Part shown: positions 55,555 to 63,586 of the stretch, in pieces | Position numbering within the stretch: position 1 is the first letter of the stretch | Layout: each line of letters opens with the position of its first letter | Origin: Citromicrobium sp. | Lineage (GTDB): Bacteria; Pseudomonadota; Alphaproteobacteria; Sphingomonadales; Sphingomonadaceae | NCBI GenBank assembly: GCA_002729695.1 | Contig: PBYQ01000004.1 | Coordinates: 108,607-172,606 of the forward strand | Direction of reading: 5' to 3' | Length of the DNA stretch: 64,000 bases | Position numbers and translations under genes: made by a program | The notes under the pieces: model-generated | What the model saw: the letters and a program-made list of their open reading frames with translations, nothing else | Database searches by the model: none | What the model was told of the DNA's origin: nothing

Positions 55555-55561
55555 CGGGCAT

Positions 55562-56791
55562 ATGGGGGAAGCTTCCAGAAGAGCCCGCAACCACCTGTTC
55601 AGCTGGCTCTGCAATTCGAGCGATGCACCGACCGCGCAGTTGACGGAGGCGGAATGGAACTGGATCGCGCAGGTGGCACGAGATTATCGGTTGCGTCCTC
55701 TGTTGCATCTAAGCCAGCGCTCGGGCACCGGCCCGACATTCCCGCAGCCTTTCTCCGAAGAATGCGCCCAGTCCTTTGCCACCCAGCAAGTGCGTTGGCT
55801 GAAATTCAAAGCGGGCATCGTCCGTACGAGCCGTGCGCTAAGCGATGCGAATGTGCGCCACGTTTTCCTGAAGGGCACGGCGCTCGGCCTGAGCATCGCT
55901 GCGGAGCCTGCGGTGCGGCCGATGCGCGATCTGGATATCCTGATCCCGCGCGACCGGTCTGTGGCAGCGCGCGACGCACTGACCGGTCTGGGTTTCCAGG
56001 CATTGCCGGGCGATCTGGAGACCGCGCTCGACCGCGGTTATCAGCAGCCCGCGCTGATCCACTCCGCGAGCGGACTCGTGATCGAACTGCATCACGATCT
56101 CGCTGCCTTGGCATCGATTGATACGGCAGCGCTGGCTGCCTTCGTGCGCGACAGTGCCGAGCATGTGTCGCTAGGCGGTCATTCGATACCGGTCAGCGCT
56201 CCATGTGCTACCTTTCTTCACCTCCTCCTCCACGCAGGGCCCAAGTCCTTGTTCGATTGCGGCCCTTTGCTTCTCGCCGACGTGACGATGCTGATCGAGA
56301 AGAGGGCGGATCGATTGGCCGAGCTTTACGTCTGGGCCGAGCAATTCGGCTTGCTGCCTACGCTCGCGCTCGTGCTGCAACTGCTTGAGCGGCATGGAGG
56401 AGCTACGGGGCGGCTCGGAATTGATCGGGCGCAACTACCGTCGGTGGCAGAAGCTCTCGTCGACCATGCAGAGGGCTTGCTCGTTCAGCCCGCCGAGGCG
56501 GTGCACCAGCGCAAGATGGTGCGCGAAGCCAGGGATGGTGCCGGTCGTCTGGCCGGCATCGACAAAGCTTTCGCGCGCGCTTTCATGCCGTCGCGCACGG
56601 GCATTGCAGCGACGAGCGGCGGGCGGATAGAGGATCGCCTCTTATGGCTGCGCTATCCCCACTGGCTGATGAAGCGGGCATGGCAATTGCTGTCGGGCCT
56701 GCGCGATCGCTCGCTCGCGGGGGAAGTGGTCAGGGATCGCGCCCTGGCCGATTTCCTGCTGGACGATTCCGCCCCTGATCGGACCCACTGA
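55562..56791 (+). CDS. Nucleotidyltransferase-family protein (NTP_transf_5) of the lasso cluster
   Basis: A 409-residue protein of the PF14907-type nucleotidyltransferase-like family. The diagnostic block is HVFLKGTALG followed by VRPMRDLDILIPR (about residues 99-137), which supplies the metal-binding Asp-x-Asp of the fold. Proteins of this family recur in kinase-type lasso clusters, but their function is unsettled. One possibility, by analogy with nucleotide transfer, is modification of a phosphate or hydroxyl on the peptide. It is convergent with the B2 gene. Confidence 0.8.
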   Translation: MGEASRRARNHLFSWLCNSSDAPTAQLTEAEWNWIAQVARDYRLRPLLHLSQRSGTGPTFPQPFSEECAQSFATQQVRWLKFKAGIVRTSRALSDANVRHVFLKGTALGLSIAAEPAVRPMRDLDILIPRDRSVAARDALTGLGFQALPGDLETALDRGYQQPALIHSASGLVIELHHDLAALASIDTAALAAFVRDSAEHVSLGGHSIPVSAPCATFLHLLLHAGPKSLFDCGPLLLADVTMLIEKRADRLAELYVWAEQFGLLPTLALVLQLLERHGGATGRLGIDRAQLPSVAEALVDHAEGLLVQPAEAVHQRKMVREARDGAGRLAGIDKAFARAFMPSRTGIAATSGGRIEDRLLWLRYPHWLMKRAWQLLSGLRDRSLAGEVVRDRALADFLLDDSAPDRTH

Positions 56792-56873
56792 CCGGAACAA
56801 CCGACTGGAGCTAACCCGCCAGTCTGCCGAACTCCGCGGGTCATTCTGGTAGTCCTCCAGCGACCGTGCGCCT

Positions 56874-57335
56874 CTAGTCGAAGCGGGCGACAACAACCAA
56901 CGCGGGTTCGACCGGGAAGCCAGCGACCTTGACCTTGCCTGCACTTACCCAGGCATGCGCGCGCGGAAAAGCGTCCGGCGCGTTGCCGGGCGCCAGGCCG
57001 AAGCGGACGGTTGCGGGAATGCCCCGACGGCGCAGCATCAACTTGGCCGCGACTGCCTGCTGCAGGCAGACCGCTCGAAAGGGCACCCGCGAGGCGGCCA
57101 GCGCAATCGCCCAGCGTACCTCCCTGGCTGCGGCGAGACTGGCTCCGCCTTCGAGCTGGAGCTGCGGCGCATCGGTGGGGGTGGGGGACCCGAGCTTTCG
57201 GGCAACATTGCGGAAGGGGGCAAGGATCAGCCACGCGCGTGCCAGCCCCAGCATGGCCATCGCCTCCAGCACGAGCGCGCGTCGGCCCGGCGCCATCCGG
57301 GCGAACGTCTGCAGGCGAGACCAGCTCGCTATCAC
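56874..57335 (-). CDS. Lasso peptide leader peptidase B2 (transglutaminase-like)
   Basis: A 153-residue B2 protein that removes the leader from the precursor so the cyclase can act. The catalytic Cys90 is in VCLQQAVAAKLMLRRRGI, the family hallmark, and His127 in RAHAWV. The third triad residue is not obvious: no Asp follows at the usual place. The GTG start overlaps the JmjC stop (GTGA), so the two minus-strand genes are translationally coupled. Split B1/B2 architecture is normal outside the classical proteobacterial McjB type. Confidence 0.87.
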   Translation of the reverse strand: MIASWSRLQTFARMAPGRRALVLEAMAMLGLARAWLILAPFRNVARKLGSPTPTDAPQLQLEGGASLAAAREVRWAIALAASRVPFRAVCLQQAVAAKLMLRRRGIPATVRFGLAPGNAPDAFPRAHAWVSAGKVKVAGFPVEPALVVVARFD

Positions 57336-58567
57336 TCGCGAGGCTCCAGAAACACAGCTCCGCCCGCTGCCAGCATCCGGACGAACCCTTGCAGGCCTTT
57401 CTCCTGTGCAGGATCGGCCAGGGTGGCGGCGAGCTCGCCGAAGGATGTTCCACGGTAGCTACGCAGCAGGCGAAGCGCGGGCAGGAATGGCGGGTGGCAG
57501 GGCCACTCGCGCCCGCCAAGCACGACACATTCGATCGTGCCGTCCTTGCCGCGCTCATCCACGCGTTTCTCACTGGCGAGAGTGATGATGGTGTTGCGAT
57601 CGATCGTGGGAACGCTTTCGCCTATCCGCGCTAGGTTGAAGCGCGGCGTAGCGGGCCGTTCCGCCTCGCGAGAGCGGGCGAAGTCTTCGGAAATGTCTCC
57701 ATCGAACTGCGCTTCGATCGCGCTCAGCAAGTCGGCGAAATAGGCCTTCCTTGCCTCTGGCTGACTAGGGGGCGGCACATCGGTGCGACCAACAAGATCC
57801 TGTTCAACCCTTGATGCGATCCAGTCGAGTACATCGCGCGCCGTCGGGCACGTTATGGCAATGGTGATGTGCAGGCTCTCTTCGCCAAGCGGTGTCGCCT
57901 CGTGCCACCAGCCGCGCGGAAGATAGAGGACGTCGCCGCTTTCGAGGATCGTGTCGAACTTGAACTTCTCTTCTACAGGGCCAGGCATTTTGTGGTTGCG
58001 CAGAACCGGTTTTTCGAATTCCGGCTCGGCCACTCGCCACCGCTTTCGTCCGCGCACCTGCAACACCAGCACATCGTGATGATCGAAATGGGCATCAAAC
58101 CCGCTCTGTGTTCCCCAACTGGCGTAGGCATTGATGTTGATGTGCGCGCCGAGCACCTCGTGGATATGATCTCCAAGCTTGCGCAAGGGGGGGAACAAGT
58201 CGTCTGCAAAACCGAGGGCCAGAGTAGCGCCCTGCCGCAGCAGCATGGTGGTGGCACCGGCGTCGATATCGCGCCCCCCGCGTCGCTCGTGGGTGTAGAG
58301 CGTCCGGTCGATCACTTTGCCTGCACGGGTCAACCTCAATCGCGGTGGCTCGAGCCGGTTATATTCGAGCACATGGTCGATATCCTGCCAGTCAAGGAGG
58401 TGGTCGAGCCGGCCTTCCTCACCCGGAAGATGCAGCATCGTCTTGTTGAAGTATTCGTTGACGAATGTCGCGCGATCGATGGGCGCAATCAGCGCGTCGA
58501 ATTGCGTGGCAGTGGACCTCCCTGCGTCATTCGTCTCGCGCGACCCGAAGGAAGCCGTTTTACCCAT
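57332..58567 (-). CDS. Cupin_4/JmjC 2-oxoglutarate oxygenase in the lasso cluster
   Basis: A 411-residue Fe(II)/2-oxoglutarate oxygenase of the Cupin_4 type, related to ribosomal oxygenases (YcfD/RoxA) that hydroxylate protein side chains. The iron ligands are HxD in FDAHFDHHDVLVLQV and His in YLPRGWWHEA; RGRKRWRV follows the first. A helical and winged-helix-like C-terminal region (about 270-411) fits the family. The ATG at 58567 is preferred over a TTG 17 codons upstream. It is coupled to B2 and divergent from B1, so it is likely a dedicated hydroxylase of the lasso peptide, though a ribosomal-protein target remains possible. Confidence 0.82.
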   Translation of the reverse strand: MGKTASFGSRETNDAGRSTATQFDALIAPIDRATFVNEYFNKTMLHLPGEEGRLDHLLDWQDIDHVLEYNRLEPPRLRLTRAGKVIDRTLYTHERRGGRDIDAGATTMLLRQGATLALGFADDLFPPLRKLGDHIHEVLGAHININAYASWGTQSGFDAHFDHHDVLVLQVRGRKRWRVAEPEFEKPVLRNHKMPGPVEEKFKFDTILESGDVLYLPRGWWHEATPLGEESLHITIAITCPTARDVLDWIASRVEQDLVGRTDVPPPSQPEARKAYFADLLSAIEAQFDGDISEDFARSREAERPATPRFNLARIGESVPTIDRNTIITLASEKRVDERGKDGTIECVVLGGREWPCHPPFLPALRLLRSYRGTSFGELAATLADPAQEKGLQGFVRMLAAGGAVFLEPRE

Positions 58568-58663
58568 TCTGCCATTCCTGCCGATTTGCCACGGCTGGCA
58601 TCTTTGCAGGCCTTGCAAGCTTTCTCAATCCGTGAGAGCGCGAGCATTCGCTAATGGATACGA

Positions 58664-58954
58664 ATGGGTTTTTCTATGGTCGCCGAAGATGCCGTAATCG
58701 CGCGCGAAGAAAGTGCGCTTTCGAGCCAGGTCGAAGACCGGGTGATGATCATGAACATCGACACTGGCACCTATTACGAGATCGATAAGAGTGCTGCGCG
58801 GATCTGGGATATGCTCGAAGAGCCGAAGAGCTTTGGCGAGATATGCGATACGCTTTGCAAAGCGTATGAGGTTGAGAGGTCGCAGTGCGGTTCAGATACG
58901 AGCCGCTTCGTCGAGGAAATGAAGGACCTCGGCCTTCTCAGGGTCGATTCCTGA
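58664..58954 (+). CDS. Lasso peptide B1 protein (PqqD-like RiPP recognition element)
   Basis: A 96-residue PqqD-fold RiPP recognition element that binds the leader and delivers it to B2 and the cyclase. The core reads VMIMNIDTGTYYEIDKSAAR then IWDMLEEPKSFGEICDTLC and ends FVEEMKDLGLL. The first ATG is at 58664; Met5 (58676) is an equally good start. It shares a roughly 100-bp divergent promoter with the JmjC gene and precedes the precursor gene. Confidence 0.88.
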   Translation: MGFSMVAEDAVIAREESALSSQVEDRVMIMNIDTGTYYEIDKSAARIWDMLEEPKSFGEICDTLCKAYEVERSQCGSDTSRFVEEMKDLGLLRVDS

Positions 58955-59025
58955 CGGCGTCAGTCGCTGCGCGCGAAGTGAAGGTGGTGAACCTCGCTGC
59001 GGTCCTGTCCTAAAGGGGTGTCAGA

Positions 59026-59071
59026 ACGCAGGCGGCCTTAAAGACAGCACCTTCCTCTTGGATGCCTGCGT
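59026..59071. promoter_or_regulatory. Inverted repeat upstream of the lasso precursor gene
   Basis: Perfect 8-bp arms ACGCAGGC and GCCTGCGT (59026-59033 and 59064-59071) are separated by 30 bases and lie 48 bases before the precursor ATG. This could be a binding site or mRNA hairpin controlling the precursor. An AT-richer stretch (GCATATTGATA, 59084-59094) follows and could hold a -10 element; no confident -35 element is seen. Confidence 0.4.
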
Positions 59072-59119
59072 GTTTGTGCTAACGCATATTGATACAACGC
59101 GAAAAGAAGGGCGCGAATC

Positions 59120-59269
59120 ATGTCCGACAAGATTGTTAATGAAACCAACAGCGCGAACCGCGATAAATGGTCTGCGCCTGCGATCCGCAGCGTGGTTCCC
59201 CTCTCGCACACGCGTGGCGGATTCAACAACCTCAACGATCAGGATGATATTCTTTACCGCATTTCCTGA
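59120..59269 (+). CDS. Lasso peptide precursor (A)
   Basis: A 49-residue precursor. The 32-residue leader contains the B1-recognition pattern Trp17-x-x-Pro20...Leu28 and the conserved Thr31 at position -2. The predicted core is GGFNNLNDQDDILYRIS (17 residues). Gly1 and Asp8 are correctly spaced for an 8-residue macrolactam ring, leaving a 9-residue tail. The C-terminal residue is Ser, the site phosphorylated in the kinase-modified lasso peptide paeninodin, and a kinase gene is present. GAAGGG lies upstream of the ATG. The summed monoisotopic residue mass (my arithmetic) gives 1934.91 Da for the unmodified lasso. There is 57 bp to the cyclase gene. Confidence 0.88.
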   Translation: MSDKIVNETNSANRDKWSAPAIRSVVPLSHTRGGFNNLNDQDDILYRIS

Positions 59270-59326
59270 CCTGTTCGAGGGCTAGGCGCTCTCGGATTTG
59301 CGGAGGATCGATCCCTGCAGCCTTTC

Positions 59327-61144
59327 GTGTGCGTACTCGATCGGGGTGCAGCGGGCCCCGACGAACTCGTCGCGACCATCACCGATGCGCTGAGTGACGC
59401 CCGTTTAGGGCCGATCGGTGATGCGCGTGCGCTCGGGAACCTTTCCTTTGCGCAGTGTGGCGAATCTGGTGCCGGAACTGCCGAGAGGGACGGCATTCTG
59501 GTCGTCGCCGATGCGCGTATCGACGCGCGTGAAGATCTGCTAACAAAGCTTGGCTCCTCGAAGCTCCCAGAAACTCCAAGCGATCCCGATTTGATCCTCG
59601 CGGCGTGGTCGATGTGGGGGGAGGCCTGCCCGCAGCATCTGCTGGGCGATTATGCCTTCGTTGTGTTCGACCGATCTTCCGGTCAGATGTTTTGCGCTCG
59701 TGATCACGTCGGCGCTCGGCCGTTTTTCTATTCCGAGGGGGATGGATGGATTGCGTGCGCGAGTGACCCGGCATTATTGCTGGCTCTGCCGGGCGTGGAC
59801 GACCGGCTGGATGATGATGTGGTGCTCACCCGATTGCTTGCGCGCCGCTACGTCCCCGTGGAACGCACCTGGCATCGTGGCATCCGCAACCTGCCCTGGG
59901 GGCACGCGATGATGGCGGGGAGCGCGCCGGTTCGTAAATGGCGCTACTGGAAGCCCGGGCCGCGCGGTCGTATCCGGCTGGCTGCGCCAGAGGATTACGC
60001 GTTGCATTTGCGCAAGCTTGTGGAAGCCGCAGTGGAAGACCGCCTGCGCGATTCGCAAAGGATCGGCCTCCATCTGAGCGGCGGCCTCGATTCGACGGCG
60101 ATCGCAGCGATTGCTGTTCCCCGATTGCTTAAAAGCGGAGCCGCAGAGCCCATTGGCTTTTCGTGGCATCGCCGGGATGCGGATGCCGCCGAAGAGACCG
60201 AACCTGCCTGGAGCGAGTCGGTCAAATCGGCGCTGAATATAGATCTTCACGCGGTTCCGCCGAAGGTCGATGTCCTCCACGAACTTCTCCGGCGTGATGT
60301 CACCCGACATCCCGACCCCCGCAACCTCATAAACGAACTGCCGGTTCAGCTTGCGGCCGAACGCTTGGGCGTGGATGTGATCCTTTCTGGCTGGGGCGGC
60401 GACCAGGGTGCCTCGTTCGAGGGGCGCGGCTACAGGATGGAACTGTTCGCCAAAGGACGCTGGATCAGATTGTGGCGCGATCTCGAAAGCGCGACCGTCA
60501 AGGGTAAGGTCCGTCAATTCGCTCTTGTTGCATGGGCGCTGGCAGGTGAGACCCTGCGGCAGGAAGGGGATGGCCCCCCCAATGGCTTCGCGAGTACCGC
60601 TTTGCGACGCCGCGCGCAGTTCTTGCCGCAGCGCACCGTGCGCAAGAGCAGCGTAAGGCGTACGATGAGCGATCTTTTCGATGTGGGTGCAATCCAGTCA
60701 CGCCTGGATACTTGGTCTGCCAGCGGTTTGCGCCATGGGATAGAATACCGCTATCCCTTGCTCGACCGACGCGTGCTCGAATTCGTCTATTCCATTCCGA
60801 CCGATCTGTTCGTTCGCGGTGGTCAGAAAAGATGGTTGATGCGCGCCGCGATGGACGATCTTCTTCCGAATACGGTGAAGCGCCACGCCAGCAAATTCGA
60901 GCCGGTCCGGGTCGAAGATCTGTCCGATCCGCTGTTGGGGGCCTTCAAGAGACTTCATGCCGACTTGCAAGAGAGCGGCAACCTGGTGAACCGCTCCGGC
61001 TATATCGACATGAACGCGCTGAACGCCTGGTTGAGTCAGGAGCGGGACGACCTGCAGGGGCAGTCGCAGGCGCGGGTAGCTCTTGAATTCTTGAAATTTC
61101 CCGACAAACCCACTTCCACGACGGATCGGCCGGACGAGATATGA
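59327..61144 (+). CDS. Lasso cyclase C (asparagine-synthetase-like)
   Basis: A 605-residue lasso macrolactam synthetase. The N-terminal glutaminase-like domain (1-200; LLGDYAFVVFDR, FCARDHVGARPFFY) is followed by the ATP-pyrophosphatase domain with SGGLDS at 251-256 and GWGGDQGASFEGRGY. It adenylates the Asp8 side chain and couples it to the new N-terminus. The start is uncertain: the GTG at 59327, or a CTG at 59315 eight bases after GGAGG, which would add LQPF. Its stop overlaps the hydroxylase start (ATGA). Confidence 0.9.
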   Translation: MCVLDRGAAGPDELVATITDALSDARLGPIGDARALGNLSFAQCGESGAGTAERDGILVVADARIDAREDLLTKLGSSKLPETPSDPDLILAAWSMWGEACPQHLLGDYAFVVFDRSSGQMFCARDHVGARPFFYSEGDGWIACASDPALLLALPGVDDRLDDDVVLTRLLARRYVPVERTWHRGIRNLPWGHAMMAGSAPVRKWRYWKPGPRGRIRLAAPEDYALHLRKLVEAAVEDRLRDSQRIGLHLSGGLDSTAIAAIAVPRLLKSGAAEPIGFSWHRRDADAAEETEPAWSESVKSALNIDLHAVPPKVDVLHELLRRDVTRHPDPRNLINELPVQLAAERLGVDVILSGWGGDQGASFEGRGYRMELFAKGRWIRLWRDLESATVKGKVRQFALVAWALAGETLRQEGDGPPNGFASTALRRRAQFLPQRTVRKSSVRRTMSDLFDVGAIQSRLDTWSASGLRHGIEYRYPLLDRRVLEFVYSIPTDLFVRGGQKRWLMRAAMDDLLPNTVKRHASKFEPVRVEDLSDPLLGAFKRLHADLQESGNLVNRSGYIDMNALNAWLSQERDDLQGQSQARVALEFLKFPDKPTSTTDRPDEI

Positions 61145-61785
61145 CCAAGGCTATGCGATCAAGTGCCGAAGCGGACGGTAGTGAACAACCGATCCAGCCC
61201 TTGCGCCCGGTACGCAAGCCTTCGTCTTACCGGGATCTCGGACCGGTCGATATCGCCGCACTCGTCCCGCTGGTTGCCCGCATTTCCGAGGATACATGGA
61301 ACGCGGAGGATGCGCGCAAGGAGAACGATTTCGCGGTGTTTCACCACACGAGGCATCTCGTGTTTCGATTCACGCCCCGCAACCTGAATCCGCTCGATTT
61401 CTATTCCACTCAGGCGTGGGATGTATGGTCGCCTATCCTGCTGCCGATCATGCATCAGGCGATCGAAGACTACGCCTTCGTTTCCCCCGAGTTTCCAAAG
61501 GTTATGCTGGCCCGACTTGCGGCTGGCCACGTCATCGACCCGCATCGTGACGGAGCCGGTTCCAACCTGCTGACCCACAAGATACACGTGCCGGTGCAGA
61601 CAAACCCGGGGGCGATTTTCAGCTCTGCCGGAGAAGAGCGCCATCTTGCGCTCGGCCATGCCTACGAAGTGAACAATATCGCCAGACATTCGGTGCGCAA
61701 CGAAGGTGCGCAGGATCGCATTCATCTGGTCTTTGAGGTTTTTGAAAGCGAACCGCAGACGGGTGGGAGGGGCATCTCTCGATGA
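61141..61785 (+). CDS. Aspartyl/asparaginyl beta-hydroxylase family protein in the lasso operon
   Basis: A 214-residue Fe(II)/2-oxoglutarate oxygenase of the aspartyl/asparaginyl beta-hydroxylase family (PF05118). His135-x-Asp137 (IDPHRDGAG), the distal His183 (ARHSVRNEG) and Arg193 (QDRIHLVF, for 2-oxoglutarate) are present. A related enzyme beta-hydroxylates Asp in the actinobacterial lasso peptide canucin. The core here has three Asp and three Asn, so a direct target is available. ATGA overlaps link it to both the cyclase and the kinase genes. Confidence 0.87.
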   Translation: MTKAMRSSAEADGSEQPIQPLRPVRKPSSYRDLGPVDIAALVPLVARISEDTWNAEDARKENDFAVFHHTRHLVFRFTPRNLNPLDFYSTQAWDVWSPILLPIMHQAIEDYAFVSPEFPKVMLARLAAGHVIDPHRDGAGSNLLTHKIHVPVQTNPGAIFSSAGEERHLALGHAYEVNNIARHSVRNEGAQDRIHLVFEVFESEPQTGGRGISR

Positions 61786-62723
61786 CGGTAGAGCGCTATC
61801 GCGCATTCGGCCTCGAGATCGCGTCGGAGATCGAGCTTTCGGTATTCGCGCCTGGTCGATCCAACGAGGTCGATGTCGAAATCCGGCTGGCAGAGCGGCT
61901 GAGCGATCCCGAAGATGCAGAAGCGATGCGGTTTCGTAACTGGATCGCCCGCCCCGGGCTGATGGTGCTCGACGTGCCGGACGTCGCCCGTTTTCGGATT
62001 GAGGACGGTCGGCGAATCCTGGTCGAGCCGGCGAAAGGCCGCACTCCGGCCGACGCCGTGCCCCATGTGCAGGGCTCGGCACTGGCTGCGCTTCTCCAGC
62101 AGCGTCGCACGCTCCCAATGCACGCAGGTGCGATCGAGACGTCGCGCGGCGCAATGTTGCTGGTCGGCACATCGGGAGTAGGCAAGTCGACGCTTACCAA
62201 TGCGTTCGTCCAGCGGGGCTATCGCATGATGGGCGACGACGTAACGCCCGTTTCCCTCGATGCGGCAGGTCGTCCAATGGCAACCTCGGGCTTTCCCGCA
62301 TCCCGATTGTGGGCCGACAGTGCGGCGTATTTCGGCCACGATACCAGCCGCCTTCAAAGGGCGCAGCGGGATCTGGAGAAATACTATGTCGTGCCGGAGA
62401 ACTGGTGCGACGCAAGGTTGCCGGTTGCGGTGGTCGTGATCCTGCATGTCGCCGGCAACGGGCAGCCGCGCATCGAGCCGCTTGAACCCGCCGAGCGTAT
62501 GAAATGGCTGCTCCGCTACAGTTTTCGCAAGAAATTTCTCAACGGCTTCGGCCTCAACGACCTCCAGTTCCGGATGGTGTCCGCGATGGCAGCGCAATCG
62601 CAGATGGTCCGGCTGGTGCGACCTGCGCGGGGGGCTCCTGCGGCAGACCTGGCCGCACTGCTGGAAGAGGCGCTTGGCTTCGAACCGGTCGCCGAGGGCG
62701 AACGTCTCGACGAGACCGCATGA
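61782..62723 (+). CDS. HPr-kinase-like lasso peptide kinase
   Basis: A 313-residue member of the HPr serine kinase-like family found in lasso clusters. Walker A is GTSGVGKST (129-137), preceded by MHAGAI (His114), and the acidic MMGDDVTPV (149-157) supplies Asp152 and Asp153. Characterised homologues phosphorylate the C-terminal Ser of the precursor; the predicted core ends in Ser. It is coupled by ATGA overlaps at both ends. Confidence 0.88.
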   Translation: MTVERYRAFGLEIASEIELSVFAPGRSNEVDVEIRLAERLSDPEDAEAMRFRNWIARPGLMVLDVPDVARFRIEDGRRILVEPAKGRTPADAVPHVQGSALAALLQQRRTLPMHAGAIETSRGAMLLVGTSGVGKSTLTNAFVQRGYRMMGDDVTPVSLDAAGRPMATSGFPASRLWADSAAYFGHDTSRLQRAQRDLEKYYVVPENWCDARLPVAVVVILHVAGNGQPRIEPLEPAERMKWLLRYSFRKKFLNGFGLNDLQFRMVSAMAAQSQMVRLVRPARGAPAADLAALLEEALGFEPVAEGERLDETA

Positions 62724-63586
62724 GGACTGTTCTTTCGTCGCCGCCCTCGCTGGTGTTGCTCGCGTCCTTTCCCAAGAGCGGCAATACGTGGATGCGCTGT
62801 CTCCTGACCGCGTTTTTGACTGGCGACCCCTTGAGCGATCTCGGTAGTCTGGCAGCCCCCGCGATGTTGAGTGTCAGGCAGCAGTTCGACGATCACACAG
62901 GTATTTCTTCGGCCGACCTCGGACTGGACGCGATAGATACCCTGCGACCGAGCTTTCACAGGGCCGTTTCCGAAGCAATGGAAGGCCCAGTATTTGTGAA
63001 GCTGCACGATCGCTTCTACTACAACCATGCTGGAGACGCGGTATTCGCAGCAGATGCTTTTCGCGGTGTGGTGCATGTCGTGCGTCATCCATGTGCGGTG
63101 GCCGTGTCCTATGCGCATCATCTCGATTGTACGATTGATCGCGCGATAGACCTGATGGCGGACGAGGCGGCGATGCACGACTGGCGACCGGATTCGATAG
63201 CCACGGTTATACCGCAGCGGATAGGTAGCTGGAGCGGTCATTCTGCCAGCTGGCAGGATCAGGGCGAAATCCCACGGCTGACCCTGCGCTACGAAGATCT
63301 GCTCCGCGACACCGAAATGCATTTTGCCTCGATACTGGAATTTGCCGGAGAAGATGCCGACCGTGCGCGGGTCGCGCGGGCGGTCGAGGCTGCCCGCTTC
63401 GAAGCGCTGCGCAGTATCGAAGCTGCAAAAGGTTTTCACGAGAAAGTGACCGAGGGTAGTTTTTTCCGGCGCGGAAGCGCGAACAGCTGGCGCGACGAGT
63501 TGAGCGAGACCCAGATCGAGCGGATTGTGTCCGATCACGGCGCCATGATGGCCCGCTTCGGGTACGAGCGGCAGGCTGTGTCATGA
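62720..63586 (+). CDS. PAPS-dependent sulfotransferase 1
   Basis: A 288-residue sulfotransferase (PF00685 type). The 5'-phosphosulfate loop is SFPKSGNTWMR (16-26). The 3'-phosphate motif is VRHPCAVAVSYAHH with Arg122 and Ser130. The C-terminal FFRRGSANSWRDEL matches the RKGxxGxWk motif. It would transfer sulfate from PAPS to a hydroxyl group. The start overlaps the kinase stop (ATGA). In this operon the likely acceptor is the lasso peptide, either the only Tyr (position 14 of the core) or an installed hydroxyl; this is inference. Confidence 0.85.
   Translation: MRTVLSSPPSLVLLASFPKSGNTWMRCLLTAFLTGDPLSDLGSLAAPAMLSVRQQFDDHTGISSADLGLDAIDTLRPSFHRAVSEAMEGPVFVKLHDRFYYNHAGDAVFAADAFRGVVHVVRHPCAVAVSYAHHLDCTIDRAIDLMADEAAMHDWRPDSIATVIPQRIGSWSGHSASWQDQGEIPRLTLRYEDLLRDTEMHFASILEFAGEDADRARVARAVEAARFEALRSIEAAKGFHEKVTEGSFFRRGSANSWRDELSETQIERIVSDHGAMMARFGYERQAVS

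Noticed and set aside
57332..58618. TTG start of the JmjC gene at 58618
   Set aside because: The ATG 17 codons downstream has a better ribosome site and leaves space for the divergent promoter with B1.
58955..59119. A second lasso precursor gene between B1 and the annotated precursor, or in the gaps at 53556-53802 and 56792-56873
   Set aside because: No short frame in these gaps shows the Thr-x-Gly junction with a correctly spaced Asp or Glu.
59216..59269. Alternative lasso core beginning at the second Gly (GFNNLNDQ...)
   Set aside because: It would put Thr at -3 and the ring Asp at position 7, against the usual Thr at -2 and ring sizes of 7-9 with Asp/Glu at 8 or 9 in most cases; the first Gly fits better.
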